Shown piece by piece: positions 23,715 through 35,835 of a stretch of DNA of 64,000 nt. This DNA is from Gambelia wislizenii (taxonomy: Eukaryota; Chordata; Lepidosauria; Squamata; Crotaphytidae), in the NCBI GenBank assembly GCA_030847615.1, contig JAUMIR010000005.1, forward strand, positions 82,432,492 through 82,496,491, in the 5' to 3' direction. A model generated the notes under the pieces. The model did no database searches, was not told the DNA's origin, and was given only the letters and a program-made list of their open reading frames with translations. The stretch's first letter is position 1; each line of letters begins with the position of its first letter. The position numbers and the translations under genes are program-made.

Positions 23715-23825
23715 TGAGACACTCCAGATATTGTTGGACTACAGTTCCCAGCAGCCCTAGCCAGCATGGTCAATGGTAAAAAAAAAATACTGTGAGTTTC
23801 AGTCCAAGTAACATCTGGAAGCCCA
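23715..23825 (+). repeat. Fragment of a common 'ttggactacagttcccag' repeat
   Basis: The block around 23733-23775 ('ttggactacagttcccagc', 'ccagcatggtcaatgg') is a widespread interspersed motif in reptile genomes, usually part of a non-autonomous DNA transposon or SINE. A weaker relative is at about 63185-63290. The class is not determined. Confidence 0.45.
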
Positions 23826-23879
23826 CATGATCCCTGCCTTTTTTTTTTTTTTTAAGATAAAGAAATGAGATCTTTACAC

Positions 23880-24140
23880 CTGCTCCCTGCCCCCATGTGT
23901 AGATCCCCCACCATGGAGGAACTATTGACGGCTTAGCTCTCAATAAAATAGGTAAAAAGTGGCAGAGGGAAAATCATGAAGGATGGAGGGAGAATGAGCA
24001 ATTGATGAGAGGAGGATGGTGGCATCCAAAACTGACCACTGGAAGCCGGACAGCCCCAGCCTTCTCCCAACCTCTGTGGCGGTTTTTTTACCCCGTCTGA
24101 AAAAGTCCACTGGGTATATTGCCCATTTAGAGAGCCCCTA
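23880..24140. repeat. Possible MITE-related fragment
   Basis: The block 'aactattgacggcttagctctcaataaaatagg' (about 23921-23953) matches the interior of the MITE at 24681-25262. The right part (about 24060-24135) resembles other unnamed repeats. No terminal repeats were found, so this is a partial or chimeric copy. Confidence 0.4.
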
Positions 24141-24173
24141 AGACACTCTTTCCACTGTGCCTTTAGGCCTGAA

Positions 24174-24175
<2 letters not shown>

Positions 24176-24211
<36 letters not shown>
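24176..24211. repeat. (TC)n(AC)n microsatellite
   Basis: A run of ctctctctctct followed by acacacacac. Confidence 0.9.
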
Positions 24212-24680
24212 AAATCTAGGCATTTAGAAATATACTGTGCAGAGCAGGCCACTACCTTTCTCCATATATGCTTCTATCATCTCAATTTTCTCATTGCCAC
24301 AGTGCCTGCTGCCTTTTTACCCTCTTGCACAGCTCAGGATATTTCATTGTGATAATGGGGATTTCCTCCCTAAAGTGTAACATGGGAACCAGTTCTTTTC
24401 CTGCCTCATTATCTCTCATAGAAAGTTTTGTGAGATGCAGGCATAGTCAAGGACATGCTGAAAGAGTGAGCAACAGAGGTCTCACAGCCAAAGGGCTATC
24501 CACAAAGCTATCCCCAAGGCTATCAGAATAGTTGACATTTCTTTTCATTCTCTAACGTATACCCTCCTTCATTGCAGGCTTTCCCATAGCACAGAACCAA
24601 ATAAGGCTTTTAACTGCAGTTAAATTTAGTGGAACTTGGTTCTCTAGACCTGCAGTGTGGATGCCCCCTTAGTTAACTTA

Positions 24681-25262
24681 GGACTTTATCAGACTTGCCT
24701 CTAAAAACATTCTTTTGCTGCCATTATTAAAGCCATTTTTATGCTGATAAAAGAACGCCTCCACCACACTTACCTTTGTTTCCCAGAAAAGACTCCCCTG
24801 GCAATGAAGAGGAAGTGAACAGAGCTCCATTCACTTCCTTGTTCAAAATCCCATGAATTCTCATGAGAAGATGCTCATGTGAATTTTTTTTAAAAAAGAA
24901 ACAAAAACAACACACAAAAGTTTTAAAAAGCACATGCACACACTTAAAATCTTCCAAGTAACTCAGGGAGGGTCATGAAAAGTGTGTCACTTAACTGGAT
25001 GTCATGATCTCACCAGAAGTGTTCTGGCCGAATCGGCCATTGATGCTGCATTCACATGAGTTAAATGGCACAAGGTTTCATACGCCAGCAGTGCCGGCAC
25101 TAAAGCACCACGGGGGTCTATTGACAGCTTAACTATCAATAAAATAGGATGGCTTTTGGCCAGGACATAAATGTGAAAGGGTGACATCATATGATATTCT
25201 GTGCCCTTTTGCATTTATGTGGTGTTGTTATGATGTTGTATTTAGTCCATCTGATAAAGTCC
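24681..25262 (+). mobile_element. MITE family M, copy A (582 bp)
   Basis: It has perfect 13-bp terminal inverted repeats, GGACTTTATCAGA and TCTGATAAAGTCC. Left flank TTA and right flank TTT suggest a 3-bp TSD with one change. It has no transposase. The interior is collinear with the copy at 51353-53459 and reverse-complementary to the one at 54922-55476. A 3-bp TNA duplication would suit PIF/Harbinger mobilisation, but the superfamily is an inference. Confidence 0.85.
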
Positions 25263-28200
25263 TTTCTGAAAAGCCAAGAAATGCCTTGCTAACTCCTAAT
25301 AGAAACCAAAAGTTAATTGTGAATGTTAAGACCAAGGACACTTTGTCAAATATTTGTCAAATGGTTTTATAGTATTCTCTAAGCCTTTTCTAACAGTTTT
25401 ATAAAATTCTGGTATTCTTAGCAAAATGTTATAGCTGATGTGTTTTTTTTTTAAAAAAAATCCTCTGTTTTTAGTGACTGAAAGACTTAACTAAAGATGA
25501 AGTAAAAAAAAACACAGTTACTCATGTAGTGTTCATTCCCAAGAAAGTTGCCAGAAAAGAGCATTCTATCTGTTCTTTATATGGGTGCCCAGAACAGGCC
25601 ATTCTCTCTTAACATTTCATACTAACATGTCAACTATTTTTTTATAGAAGGTTTGGAAAAGCATGGTTCAGCTGCATTCAGTGGTTGATAGGAGATGGAA
25701 TTTGGTTTTTTTTCTTATTTTTCTTATCTTTCTCCCCATAAGTCAAATAGTGGTTGAGGCCTACAATCAAGAAAAAAACTAACACACAACCATTAAAGTT
25801 AAATACTTTAACAAAATATTTTAAGCCAGATAAAGTTGAATATTCGAGAAATTTAAAAGAGACCTTGCTCTGCTTCAAGAAGCAGACACTATCCTTTCTT
25901 TTTTCACAAGGGTTTTAAAAATGAACAGATGGTCTGTTTGTGGATATGTATAGCTCAGAGACTGCTGTGAAAATAATAAGAAACCTGTATGCTTAATGGG
26001 CTGTTTGTTAACAAAGGTGCAAGCAAAAAACACAGGAGACAGGTATAATGTTGAGAAGAGAATTGTATATCACTGATATTGTTCCTCTTAGCAACTTGTG
26101 CTATTAAATTTTTACTGTATTTCCACTTTATGTCCAACAATATTTCACCACATCATGCTACTAAGCTAGAATTTCAGTCATATCTTGTAACAGCTTGTGT
26201 TTCGAAAATGCTAAAGATACAGTAAGTAGGTACACGTGTTTCTAGTTCTGGATTTATACAACACAACAACAAGGGTCTATGGCAGGATTTGTCTTTGCAC
26301 CTCTTGTGCAAGACTAAAAAGGTTTGACGTGCTGTGTCCTATTATGTCTGCTTCTGTCAACATGTCGCATCCTGAAGATCAAACTAATGTGATGTGATGT
26401 GGGCTGTGACACATCAGTGACACTTAAAAATGCTTTCACACTCAATAAATGTCAGAGATGGAGTGCAAAGTTGCCTTTCTTGGTTTTCTCCTGTCAAGCT
26501 TTTGCTACTTGACTAATGATATGTAATGTGATGTTAAATAAAGGAAATAGTGTATATAATAGGCTAGCGATTAACAACCCCTAGATAGGAGTGTGCAGAA
26601 TAGGAAATTGAGGAAACTGTATCTATGTTTTTTAAAAATGGAAAGCTGTTAAAACAGATGAGGACATTCTTTAACCATGGATAGGGTGTTCATGTGTCCC
26701 AATTAACAGAGGCAGGGACTTTATATTACAAGTTGTCCACTCCAGATTAAAGAACAAGAAAGAAGTCTTGAGGTTTCTCATCAACTCTTCATAGCTAGAC
26801 AGCCCTGAATATGGTCATGGGTCATAAAGTCACACCCGTCTCTATTATGGTGAAATGTATTGTGCACCCACTTAAATTATAGTAATCATGCCTATACTGT
26901 AATAATAAATATATCCATCCATGTCATGCATTCCTACATGCAAATTATATGGAAATCTATATTGTCTGTCTTGGTGATGCATTTTGACCTTTTTGGCAAT
27001 GCAGCCATCCTAGCCATGGACAAGTCAACAGGATTGTTCAAGACTTCTGTATTTATCTACCATAAACCTTGCAGCATCCAAGCTGATCTTGTAGCATGCA
27101 GTTCAAAACTAAAGATGAGCATGATTGTATTCTACAGAATATTCTCTATCACTTAAGTGATTATTCAAATAATTTGGAAGATGCTTCACCACTGTCTGCT
27201 TTAATCTTAAATCATAGGTCACATGTGGCACACAGAATTATAATCATCTGCTTTCAACAGATTTTGAAAAAGTTACCCTATTGTGCCACTATTCTGTATC
27301 CTGCTGGACTTGAATATGTGCAAAAATATTTCATGTTCAAATTATTCTTAATGTTGAAACCTTTCCCCTGTTGTTTTAGTGGGATGCTTTAACTTAAATC
27401 ATTGCACAAAAGATAGAATCCCACAACATAGAAAGAGAAAGCAGGCATTCTCTAAGAAACCCTTTCCAGTTATCTTCCCCTTTAATGCCAAGGGATTTAA
27501 GCCATTTCAAGACAGAGACCAAATTCTCATTCTATAAAGCAGAAAGAAGTAATAATTTGGTGCCACTATACACATTCAGCACATTATATGCTAAGAGTAT
27601 ATTATTTATATTGGGCAGAATCTTGTTGGGGACTTATGTCTTCATAAGTGGACTTGTGTCTGTGGGAATTAGAATTTGGCAGTTTCAAAGTGTCTATATC
27701 CAGCAAAAGGGCTGCTGTTACATTACTATGTGGGGAACCAGCAAAGTGATCAATGCTCATTGGAACTGAAGTGCATTGGACTGATGCACATTGGTTCCAT
27801 TGTGGATTAGTCCCATTGTGCATGAGGACGTCAAGTAGGGAGTGCTGGTGAGCATTGGGACACTCTAACAGGTTTTCTTAGCACTTCTGCTATGTAGGTA
27901 AGTATATGTAAAGTTACGTAACTTACACTGTAGTAGAGGATTCCAGACATTATTTGCATTTATTTATTCTGACAGAAAGAGATTTTCGCTTTTTCACCAT
28001 GTGTTATGTCCCTTTCTGATCTTCTCCCTTCTGCCTCCCTTCCTTTCCTCTAAATTGGCAAAAAAACCCAGTTTTTTTAATGCAAAAACATATTGCTCTT
28101 TAAGCCATTATCCTGATATTTTGAAAATATTGTTATAGTCAGAATAGAAAAACTAGAAAAATATTAATGATTTTAAATTTAAACAACATATAAATTCTAT

Positions 28201-29101
28201 GCACATATAATATTACATTTAAACTATCTCAGTTTGAGAATTCTCAGTTCATTAATCAAAGGCTGTCCAGATCATTAGAATATTTTTTAAAAGTCAGTTG
28301 CTTTCCAGTGGTGTATTGTTTTCGTCTATTAAATACTGGTACTTTGAACACATGGTAGCATGCATGTGTAGGATCACCTGTACTTTAGCACAGCAGATGT
28401 CAATGTAGCTGTTTGACAAAACACCTTCTGGTCTTTTCTGTTGTGGAACCATGGCTTTGTAAGCCTTTTAGAAAAAGTTTGTTCAGCCATCTGTCTTTTT
28501 TTGATTTTTTTTTAATGCCAAAGTCAGAGGGCCCATTTCTGAGATATTTTGAGTTAAATACAATCAAATATTCTGTTGCAGTACAATATGACCCCAGTGG
28601 GACCTGTACCCACATATTCTAGGCTCTCCAGTGTAACTGTATGGTATGCTTATGCCTGAAGTAATTCATTTTAATAAGGCTCATTATTATCCACAGTTTC
28701 CGGTATTCCCAGTGGATACAGGAGTCGTACTATATTTTTCTGCATGTTATGTCCATATGTATTTTTTTAATGATTTTTATTTCTGGTTCATTTTGATATT
28801 TTGTAAATAGTTTGTTCAGTGTATGCATTGGTGTTTCACATTAGTCATACTAGCTGCTGTAAGGTACAAACAGAGTGACTAGTGGCTTCTGTGCAAGTGG
28901 AGCAGTGAATTTACTCTAGGGCTTAGACTAAACTTTAAAGGCACTATTCAAGGTGCTGAACCTTATCTCCACAATATGTTCAGCAAATTGGGATAGATTC
29001 TTTAAAGTGCAGATCAAAATCCAGAGAGGATTCCTTAGACTATTGACAGTGTTACCTGAAATGCTAGGGATCCTCTAACACACTTAATATTAAGATGGAG
29101 A
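25263..29101. other. Intergenic AT-rich stretch
   Basis: No recognisable coding or repeat ends. Frames up to 98 codons (for example 26860-27392) have no motifs and biased AT composition. A small cluster of 'cattgg/ccattg' motifs lies at 27755-27825. Confidence 0.5.
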
Positions 29102-29436
29102 ATTCATAGAATCATAGAATCATAGAGTAGGAAGCAACCTCAAGGGCCATCCAGTCCAACCCCCTGCCATACAGGAATCCACAATCAAATCATTCCTGAC
29201 ATATGGCCATCCAGCCTCTGTTTAAAAACCTCCAAAGAAGGAGACACCACCATACTACGAGACAGTGTATTCCACTTCCACTTACTCTTACTGAACAGCT
29301 CTTACTGTCAAGAAGTTCTTCCTAATGTTTAGGTGGAGTCTCTTTTCCTGTAGTTTGAACCCATTGCTCCATGTCTCATAAAACAAGCTTGCTCCATCCT
29401 CAGTATGACATCTCTTCAAATATTTAAACATGGCTA

Positions 29437-29880
29437 TCATGCCCCCTCACAACCTTCTCTTCTCCAGACTAAACATGCCCAGCTCCCTAAGCCACTCCTC
29501 ATAGGACATGGCTTCCAGACTTCCACCATCCTGGTCGCCCTCCTCTGGACATGTTCCAGCTTGTCAATATTCTTCCTGAACTGTAGTGCCCAGTACTGGA
29601 CACAGTGTTCCAGGTGAGATCTGACCAAAGCAGAATAGAGTGGCACTATTACTTCCCTTGATCTAGACACCATACTCCTATTAATGCAGCCAAGAATCAC
29701 ATTGGCTTTTTTAGCTGCTGCATCACACTGCTGATTCATGTTTAAGTTCTGGTCCGCTAAGACTCCTAGATCCTTTTTGCATGTACTGCCTTCAAGCCAT
29801 GCAGCACCCATCCTATATCTCTGCATTTCATTTTTACTGCCCAAGTGTAGTATCCACCATTTCTTCCTGCTGAAATTCAT
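29437..29880 (-). pseudogene. CR1 RT C-terminal segment
   Basis: A 147-codon frame with 'MNFSRKKWWILHLGSKNE', 'LADQNLNMNQQCDAAAKKA', 'NVILGCINRSMVSRSREVI', 'LVRSHLEHCVQYWALQF' and 'HVQRRATRMVEVW', ending out of frame. It is the same thumb/C-terminal segment as in the CR1 copies at 12.3, 56.6 and 61.3 kb. The catalytic FADD block, expected just upstream (about 29980), is destroyed by a frame change. Confidence 0.85.
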
Positions 29881-30125
29881 TTTGTTAGTATTGGCCCAGC
29901 TTTCTAATCTGTTGAGGTCATTTTGGATTCTGATCCTGTCCTCTGGGGTATTAGCTTCCCCCTCCTAATTTTGTGGGTATTATCAAGCTGCAAACTTGAT
30001 AAGCACACTCTATATTCCCTCATCCAATTCAATGATAAAGATGTTAACTAGCACTGGGTGCAGGACAGAACCCAGTGGCACCCCAATAGTCACTTCTCTC
30101 CAGGATGAAGAGGAACCATTGGTGA

Positions 30126-31071
30126 CTACCTTTTAGGTTCAATCAACCAATTACTAATCCACGTAACAGTTGCATTGTCTAACCCACAGGTTGCTAACCT
30201 TTTTGCAAGAATATCATGGGAGACCTTGTCAAAAGCCTTACTAAAATCAAGATACACTATGTCCACTGCATTCCCTTCATCTATCAAGTATGTAACTCTA
30301 TCAAAAAAAAGAGATGAGATTAGTCTGGCATGACTGGTTTTGGAGAAATCCATGTTGACTTTTTGTGATCACAACATTCCTGTCTAAGTGCTTACAGACT
30401 GACTGTTTAATGATCTGCTCTAGAATCCTTCCTAGTATTGATGTCAGGCTGACTGGGCAGTAATTATTTGGGTCTCCTTTCCCCCCTTTTAAAGATGGGG
30501 ACAACATTTTTCTTCCTACAGACTACTGGGACCTCTCCTGTTCTGCATAATTCTCAAAGATTATTGACAGTGGTTCTGAGATTACTTCTTCCAGTTCTTT
30601 AAATACCCTTGGATGAAGTTCATCTGGCCCTGGAGACTTGAACTCATTTATACTGGCTAGGTATTCCTGAACTACCTCTTTACCAATTCTGTGTTGTATT
30701 TCCCCTACTGCATCATCTGCTCCATCTTCCCTAGGTTGAGCACTGTTCCCCCTTTGGGAGAAGACTGAAGCAAATAAGTTGTTACGTAGTTCTGCCTTTT
30801 TTTGTCCCATTAGCCTTTCACCATCTTCTCTCTGCAGCAGCACTACCATTTCCGTGTTCTTCCTTTTCCTGCGGACATGCCCCCAAAAGTCCTTTATATT
30901 GTTTTGAACCTCTCTAGCAAGCCTAAGCTCCAGCTGACGTTTGGCTTTTCTGACTTTCCCCCTACATGATCTGGCTATTTGTTGAATTCTCCTTTGGTGA
31001 TTTCCTCCTTTTTTCCATTTCTTGTACATGTCCTTTTTAAGTTTTAGGTCAGTTGAGAGTTCTTTCAACAT
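30126..31071 (-). pseudogene. CR1 RT N-terminal and palm segments
   Basis: Three frames in order. 31071-30523 has 'MLKELSTDLKLKKDMYKKWK', 'NIKDFWGHVRRKR' and 'INEFKSPGPDELHPRVFKEL'. 30507-30301 has 'GGKGDPNNYCPVSLTSILGR' and 'QHGFLQNQSC'. 30353-30126 has 'VDIVYLDFSKAFDKVSHDIL', motif A with the first catalytic Asp. Two frameshifts separate them. The 182-codon first frame is the best preserved part. Confidence 0.88.
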
Positions 31072-31328
31072 CGATCCTCATTGGAACTGTTTGAAGTTGT
31101 GTCTTCATTATCTAACTTTTTAGAAACTCCCATCCATCATGAACTCCTTCATCTTTTAGTATTTCTTACCATGGGATCACCCCCAGTAATTCCTTTATTT
31201 TTCCAAAGTCATCTTTCTTAAAGACTAGAATGCATGTCTGACTATGCTTGGCCTCCCCTTTCCTCTGTATAACAAACTCCAGGAGAACATTGTCACTCCC
31301 CTCTAAGGATCCCACCACTTCCACACCA

Positions 31329-32028
31329 TTAACCAGATCTGAAATTATCTGCCAGGCATGTGTGGAATTTGTGGGACCGTAAGTTCTTGGTAGAGTTGGA
31401 CTTCCAACAACTATCAGGATAGTTGAAATCCCCCATTACCACTACATCTCTCCTTTCTGAATGTGTGGTCATCTGTTCTAGGAAGGCATCATCCAAGTCC
31501 TCATTTTGGCTTGGCGGCCTGTAGTAGACCCTCAGAATGATATCCCTGCTGTTTCTCTCTCCCCTAATTTTTACCCAGATGCTCTCAACCTTTTCCCCAG
31601 GATTTAAGTCATGGATCTGTTCACAGGTGTACACATCCTTAACATATCATGCTACTCCACCACTCTTCCTGTTTGGTCCATTTTTCTGAAATAGGCTATA
31701 CCCCTCTATTAGTACATTCCAATCATGAGACTCGTCTAACCAGGTTTCAGTGGTTATGATATCATATTTGTTTTGCTGTGCCTACGATATCATATTTGTT
31801 TTGCTGTGCTACGAGTTCAAGTTCATCCTGTTTATTTCCCATGCTCTGTGCATTCGTATAGAGACATCTGAGACCATGGGCCATTTCCCCTATCTGCTTT
31901 TTAAAGGGATTATTCCTCCCATTGTTGGGTTGTTGTGTTATTTGCCTTGTTCTCTGTATAACATTTGGGCTATTATCTCTAGCACTCGATGAACTCCTGC
32001 CTTCAAGAGTACTGTCTCTCTCCCCCAT
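31329..32028 (-). pseudogene. CR1 endonuclease domain, broken
   Basis: The N-terminal frame (32028-31762) has 'LRCLYTNAQSMGNKQDELEL' and 'NKYDIVGTAKQI', where CR1 normally has an ETW-type motif. The C-terminal frame (31634-31329) has 'VESIWVKIRGERNSRDIILR', 'VYYRPPSQNEDLDDAFLEQM' and 'DVVVMGDFNYPDSCW', the GDFN block. The region between them is frameshifted, and a short local duplication of 'gatatcatatttgttttgctgtg' occurs at about 31758-31808. Confidence 0.85.
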
Positions 32029-32033
32029 ACAAC

Positions 32034-32473
32034 TCAGTTTAAAGCCCTCCTGATGAGATCTTTCAGACTCTTCGCATAAACATTCCTACCAACTTTTGTG
32101 AGGTGCAGCCCATATCTTGCCAGAAGTCCACTTCCCTGAAACTGCATCCTATGGTCCAGGAAGCCAAATTTTTCCCAGCAGCACCATGTGCATAGCCAGT
32201 TGTTCACTTCCACTATTCTTCTCTTCCTTCCTGGGCCATGCCCTTCCATTAGAAGGACAGACAAAATGACTATCTGTGCATCCAGTTTCATCAGCTTCCT
32301 ACCCAAAGCCTCATAATCCTTTGTGATCTTCTGGAGGCTATGCCTTGCAGTATCATTGGTTCCCACATAGACCAAAAAAAGGGATAATGGTCAGAGGGCT
32401 TGATGAGTTTTGGCAGCCTCTCTGTTACATGTTGAATTTTTGCCCCAGGGAGACAGCGTACCTTCCAAGACAT
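32034..32473 (-). pseudogene. CR1 ORF1 esterase-like region
   Basis: The frame 32375-32034 begins 'MVYVGTNDTARHSLQKI'. VGTND matches block III (GxND) of SGNH-type esterases, which are known in CR1 ORF1. Near the end 'ARYGLHLTKVGRNVYAKSL' matches the block with the catalytic His, but the Asp usually just before 'GLHL' is Tyr. An out-of-phase frame to 32473 continues upstream. Role in the element is uncertain (lipid or membrane association has been suggested for such domains). Confidence 0.75.
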
Positions 32474-32477
32474 TTTG

Positions 32478-32668
32478 TCAGGCCCTTAGACTACTGCTTC
32501 TGTTCCTCACAACAGGGAATCCCCTACCACCACCGCCCTCCTTCTTCGAGTCTTGGCAGAGGCCACATGATGTGCTGGATCTACCAAGGTTTCCTGTATG
32601 TTCCCTGAGGCCTTGCACTGCTGCCCTTCCTCTTCTTCTTCTTTGGAAAGAGAGAGCGAGCTTCAACG
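32478..32668 (-). pseudogene. CR1 ORF1 linker, cut by the PLE insertion
   Basis: An Arg/Gly-rich segment ('FQRRRRGRAAVQGLREHTGN') joins the esterase region to the N-terminus at 36017-36241. It ends where the PLE sequence begins. 'gagcttca' occurs on both sides (about 32664-32671 and 35935-35942), a likely part of the TSD. Confidence 0.6.
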
Positions 32669-32830
32669 TGAAGTCAAAGGCTTTCACAGCCAGCATCCAT
32701 AGATTTTCCTTGTTGTTGTTTTTTCCGGGCTGTGAGGCCGTGTTCTGGAATAGTTTCTTTCTGACATGTCGCCTGCATATGTAAATGGAATTTTCAGAAA
32801 ATGGTTGGGTAGGAGTGTGTGGAGTATATA

Positions 32831-35454
32831 CAGTTGTCCCTCCACATTCGCGGGGGTTAGGTTCTTGAGACCCCCGCGAATGTGGAAAAACCGCGAATAA
32901 CAGATGCTGCTCCCAGAGTGGCCGCGGGGGCTCCTGAAGCCCCCGCAGTCACTCTCCTCCACCCCCCGCCCTTCCCAGAGTAGCCGCGGGGGCTCCTGAA
33001 GCCCCTGCGCTCACTCTACGCCACCCCCCGCCTTTCCCAGAGTGGCTGCGGGGGCTCCTGAAGCCCCCGCAGTCACTCTCCGCCACCCCCCCGCCCTTCC
33101 CAGAGTGGCTGCGGGGGCTTCTGAAGCCCCCGCAGTCACTCTCCGCCACACACCCCCGCCCTTCCCAGAGTGGCTGTGGGGGCTCCTGAAGCCCCCGCAG
33201 TCACTCTCCGCCACCCCCCCGCCCTTCCCAGAGTGGCTGCGGGGGCCTCTGAAGCCCCCGCAGTCACTCTCCGCCACACCCCCCGCCCTTCCCAGAGTGG
33301 CTGCGGGGGCTCCTGAAGCCCCCGCAGTCACTCTCCTCCACCCCCCCGCCCTTCCCAGAGTGGCTGCGGGGGCTTCTGAAGCCCCCGCAGTCACTCTCCG
33401 CCGCCACCCCCGCCCTTCCCAGAGTGGCTGCGGGGGCTTCTAAAGCCCCCGCAGTCACTCTCCTCCACCCCCCCGCCCTTCCCAGAGTGGCTGCGGGGGC
33501 TCCTGAAGCCCCCGCAGTCACTCTCCGCCACCCCCCCGCCCTTCCTAGAGTGGCTGCGGGGGCTCCTGAAGCCCCCGCAGTCACTCTCCGCCACCCCCCC
33601 GCCCTTCCCAGAGTGGCTGCGGGGGCTCCTGAAGCCCCCGCAGTCACTCTCCTCCACCCCCCCCGCCCTTCCCAGAGTGGCTGCGGGGGCTTCTGAAGCC
33701 CCCGCAGTCACTCTCCGCCGCCACCCCCCGCCCTTCCCAGAGTTGCTGCGGGGTCTCCTGAAGCCCCCGCAGTCACTCTCCTCCACCCCCCCGCCCTTCC
33801 CAGAGTGGCTGCGGGGGCTCCTGAAGCCCCCGCGCTCACTCTCCGCCCACCCCCCCGCCCTTCCCAGAGTGGCTGCGGGGGCTTCTGAAGCCCCCGCGCT
33901 CACTCTCCTCCACCCCCCCTTCCCAGAGTGGCTGCGGGGGCTCCTGAAGCCCCCACGCTCACTCTCCTCCACCCCCCCACCCTTCCCAGAGTGGCTGCGG
34001 GGGCTTCTGAAGCCCCCGCAGTCACTCTCCTCCACCCCCCCCACCCTTCCCAGAGTGGCCGCGGGGGCTCCTGAAGCCCCCGCAGTCACTCTCCTCCACC
34101 CCCCCGCCCTTCCCAGAGTGGCCACGGGGGCTCCTGAAGCCCCCGCAGTCACTCTCCTCCACCCCCCGCCCTTCCCAGAGTGGCCGCGGGGGCTCCTGAA
34201 GCCCCCGCAGTCACTCTCCTCCACCCCCCCGCCCTTCCCAGAGTGGCCGCGGGGGCTCCTGAAGCCCCCGCAGTCACTCTGCTCCACCCCCCCCGCCCTT
34301 CCCAGAGTGGCCACGGGGGCTTCTGAAGCCCCCGCAGTCACTCTCCTCCACCCCCCCGCCCTTCCCAGAGTGGCTGCGGGGGCTTCTGAAGCCCCCGCAG
34401 TCACTCTCCGCCACCCCCCCGCCCTTCCCAGAGTGGCCGCGGGGGCTCCTGAAGCCCCCGCAGTCACTCTCCTCCACCCCCCCGCCCTTCCCAGAGTGGC
34501 CGCGGGGGCTCCTGAAGCCCCCGCAGTCACTCTCCTCCACCCCCCCGCCCTTCCCAGAGTGGCCGCGGGGGCTTCTGAAGCCCCCGCAGTCACTCTCCTC
34601 CACCCCCCCACCCTTCCCAGAGTGGCTGCGGGGGCTTATAAAGCCCCCGCAGTCACTCTCCTCCACCCCCCCGCCCTTGCCAGAGTGGCTGCGGGGGCTC
34701 CTGAAGCCCCCGCAGTCACTCTCCTCCATCCCCCCCGCCCTTCCCAGAGTGGCTGCGGGGGCTTCTGAAGCCCCCGTGCTCACTCTCCTCTACCCCCCCG
34801 CCCTTCCCAGAGTGGCCACGGGGGCTCCTGAAGCCCCCGCAGTCACTCTCCTCCACCCCCCCGCCCTTCCCAGAGTGGCCGCGGGGGCTCCTGAAGCCTC
34901 CGCAGTCACTCTCCTCCACCCCCCCGCCCTTCCCAGAGTGGCCGCGGGGGCTCCTGAAGCCCCCGCAGTCACTCTCCTCCACCCCCCCGCCCTTGCCAGA
35001 GTGGCCGCGGGGGCTCCTGAAGCCCCCGCAGTCACTCTCCTCCACCCCCCCGCCCTTGCCAGAGTGGCTGCGGGGGCTCCTGAAGCCCCCGCAGTCACTC
35101 TCCTCCACCCCCCCGCCCTTGCCAGAGTGGCTGCGGGGCTCCTGAAGCCCCCGCAGTCACTCTCCTCCACCCCCCCGCCCTTCCCAGAGTGGCCGCGGGG
35201 GCTTCTGAAGCCCCGCAGTCACTCTCCTCCACCCCCCCCGCCCTTCCCAAAGTGGCGTAGGGGTCCCTCGCTGCCTTGGGAAGGGACTGGGGTGGGATGA
35301 GGGAGGCTTTCCACCCCCCTTTCCCAAGGCAGCGAAGGAATTCCTGAGAACACCTTCGCTGCCTTGGGAAGGGACGGAGTGGAGAGGGGGGGCAGGCGGC
35401 TTTCCGCGAATAATCAAAACCACGAATGTGAAAGCCGCGAATGTGGAGGGGCAA

Positions 35455-35457
<3 letters not shown>
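32831..35457. mobile_element. Tigger-like (Tc1/mariner) non-autonomous element with expanded core
   Basis: The left end CAGTTGTCCCTCCACATTCG (32831 on) and the right end CGAATGTGGAGGGGCAACTG (to 35457) are inverted repeats about 24 bp long. TA flanks both ends (32829-32830 and 35458-35459). Start and TA duplication fit pogo/Tigger elements. Inside are more inverted 'cccccgcgaa' blocks, then the minisatellite. No transposase is present. Confidence 0.85.
32913..35250. repeat. 63-bp minisatellite, about 37 copies
   Basis: Units run 'cccagagtggctgcggggg', 'ctcctgaagcccccgcagtc', 'actctcctccacccccccgc', and vary from about 61 to 65 bp. Each unit holds a hairpin: GCGGGGGCTTC and GAAGCCCCCGC around one T in the 'ttctgaag' version, with one mismatch in the 'tcctgaag' version. 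C-runs of 6-8 mean G-runs on the minus strand. Because 63 is 21 codons, both strands have long false ORFs (406 codons at 33391-34611 (-); 363 at 33677-34768 (+)). Very GC-rich and CpG-rich compared with its AT-rich surroundings. Confidence 0.95.
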
Positions 35458-35458
<1 letters not shown>

Positions 35459-35492
<34 letters not shown>

Positions 35493-35519
35493 ATATATAT
35501 ATATATATATATATGGATA

Positions 35520-35552
<33 letters not shown>
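35459..35552. repeat. (TA)n(GT)n(TA)n microsatellite
   Basis: TA and GT runs within the left PLE arm, mirrored by (CA)n and TA runs at 35766-35808 in the right arm. Expansion has probably happened since insertion. Confidence 0.9.
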
Positions 35553-35554
<2 letters not shown>

Positions 35555-35766
35555 TGAACCCCTATTTGGGAGTATATGTACATTTGTGTAATTGAATGGT
35601 TAGTTTCTGGGTATAGAAATGCATGGATTGTTAGTGTCTGTTTGGCTAATAATGGCCCATCAACCAAACATTAGCCAAACAGACACTAACAATCCTTGCA
35701 TTTCTATAACCAGAAACTAATCATTCAATTGCTCAAATTTACATATACTCCCCAAAAGGGGTTCAC

Positions 35767-35770
<4 letters not shown>
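35553..35770. repeat. Inner palindrome of the PLE insertion
   Basis: About 98-bp arms from 'ttgaacccctatttgggag' to 'gtctgtttggctaat', and the reverse complement starting 'attagccaaacagac' at 35670, with a 19-nt spacer at 35651-35669. A few substitutions separate the arms. Confidence 0.9.
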
Positions 35771-35808
<38 letters not shown>

Positions 35809-35835
35809 CTCCACACACTCCTACCCAACCATTCT

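Noticed and set aside
26860..27392. Two 98-codon plus-strand ORFs as host exons
   Set aside because: Overlapping different frames, AT-driven composition, no recognisable domain.
27755..27825. Cluster of cattgg/ccattg motifs as CCAAT boxes or a structured site
   Set aside because: Looks like a short degenerate duplication. No spacing rule or nearby transcript start.
33391..34768. ORFs of 406 codons (-) and 363 codons (+) with Gly/Ala/Pro-rich repeats
   Set aside because: Both come from a 63-bp (21-codon) tandem unit, which keeps any stop-free frame open on both strands. There is no domain and no gene context.
32913..35250. CRISPR-like array
   Set aside because: Units are contiguous without unique spacers, and the sequence is vertebrate. 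It is a minisatellite.
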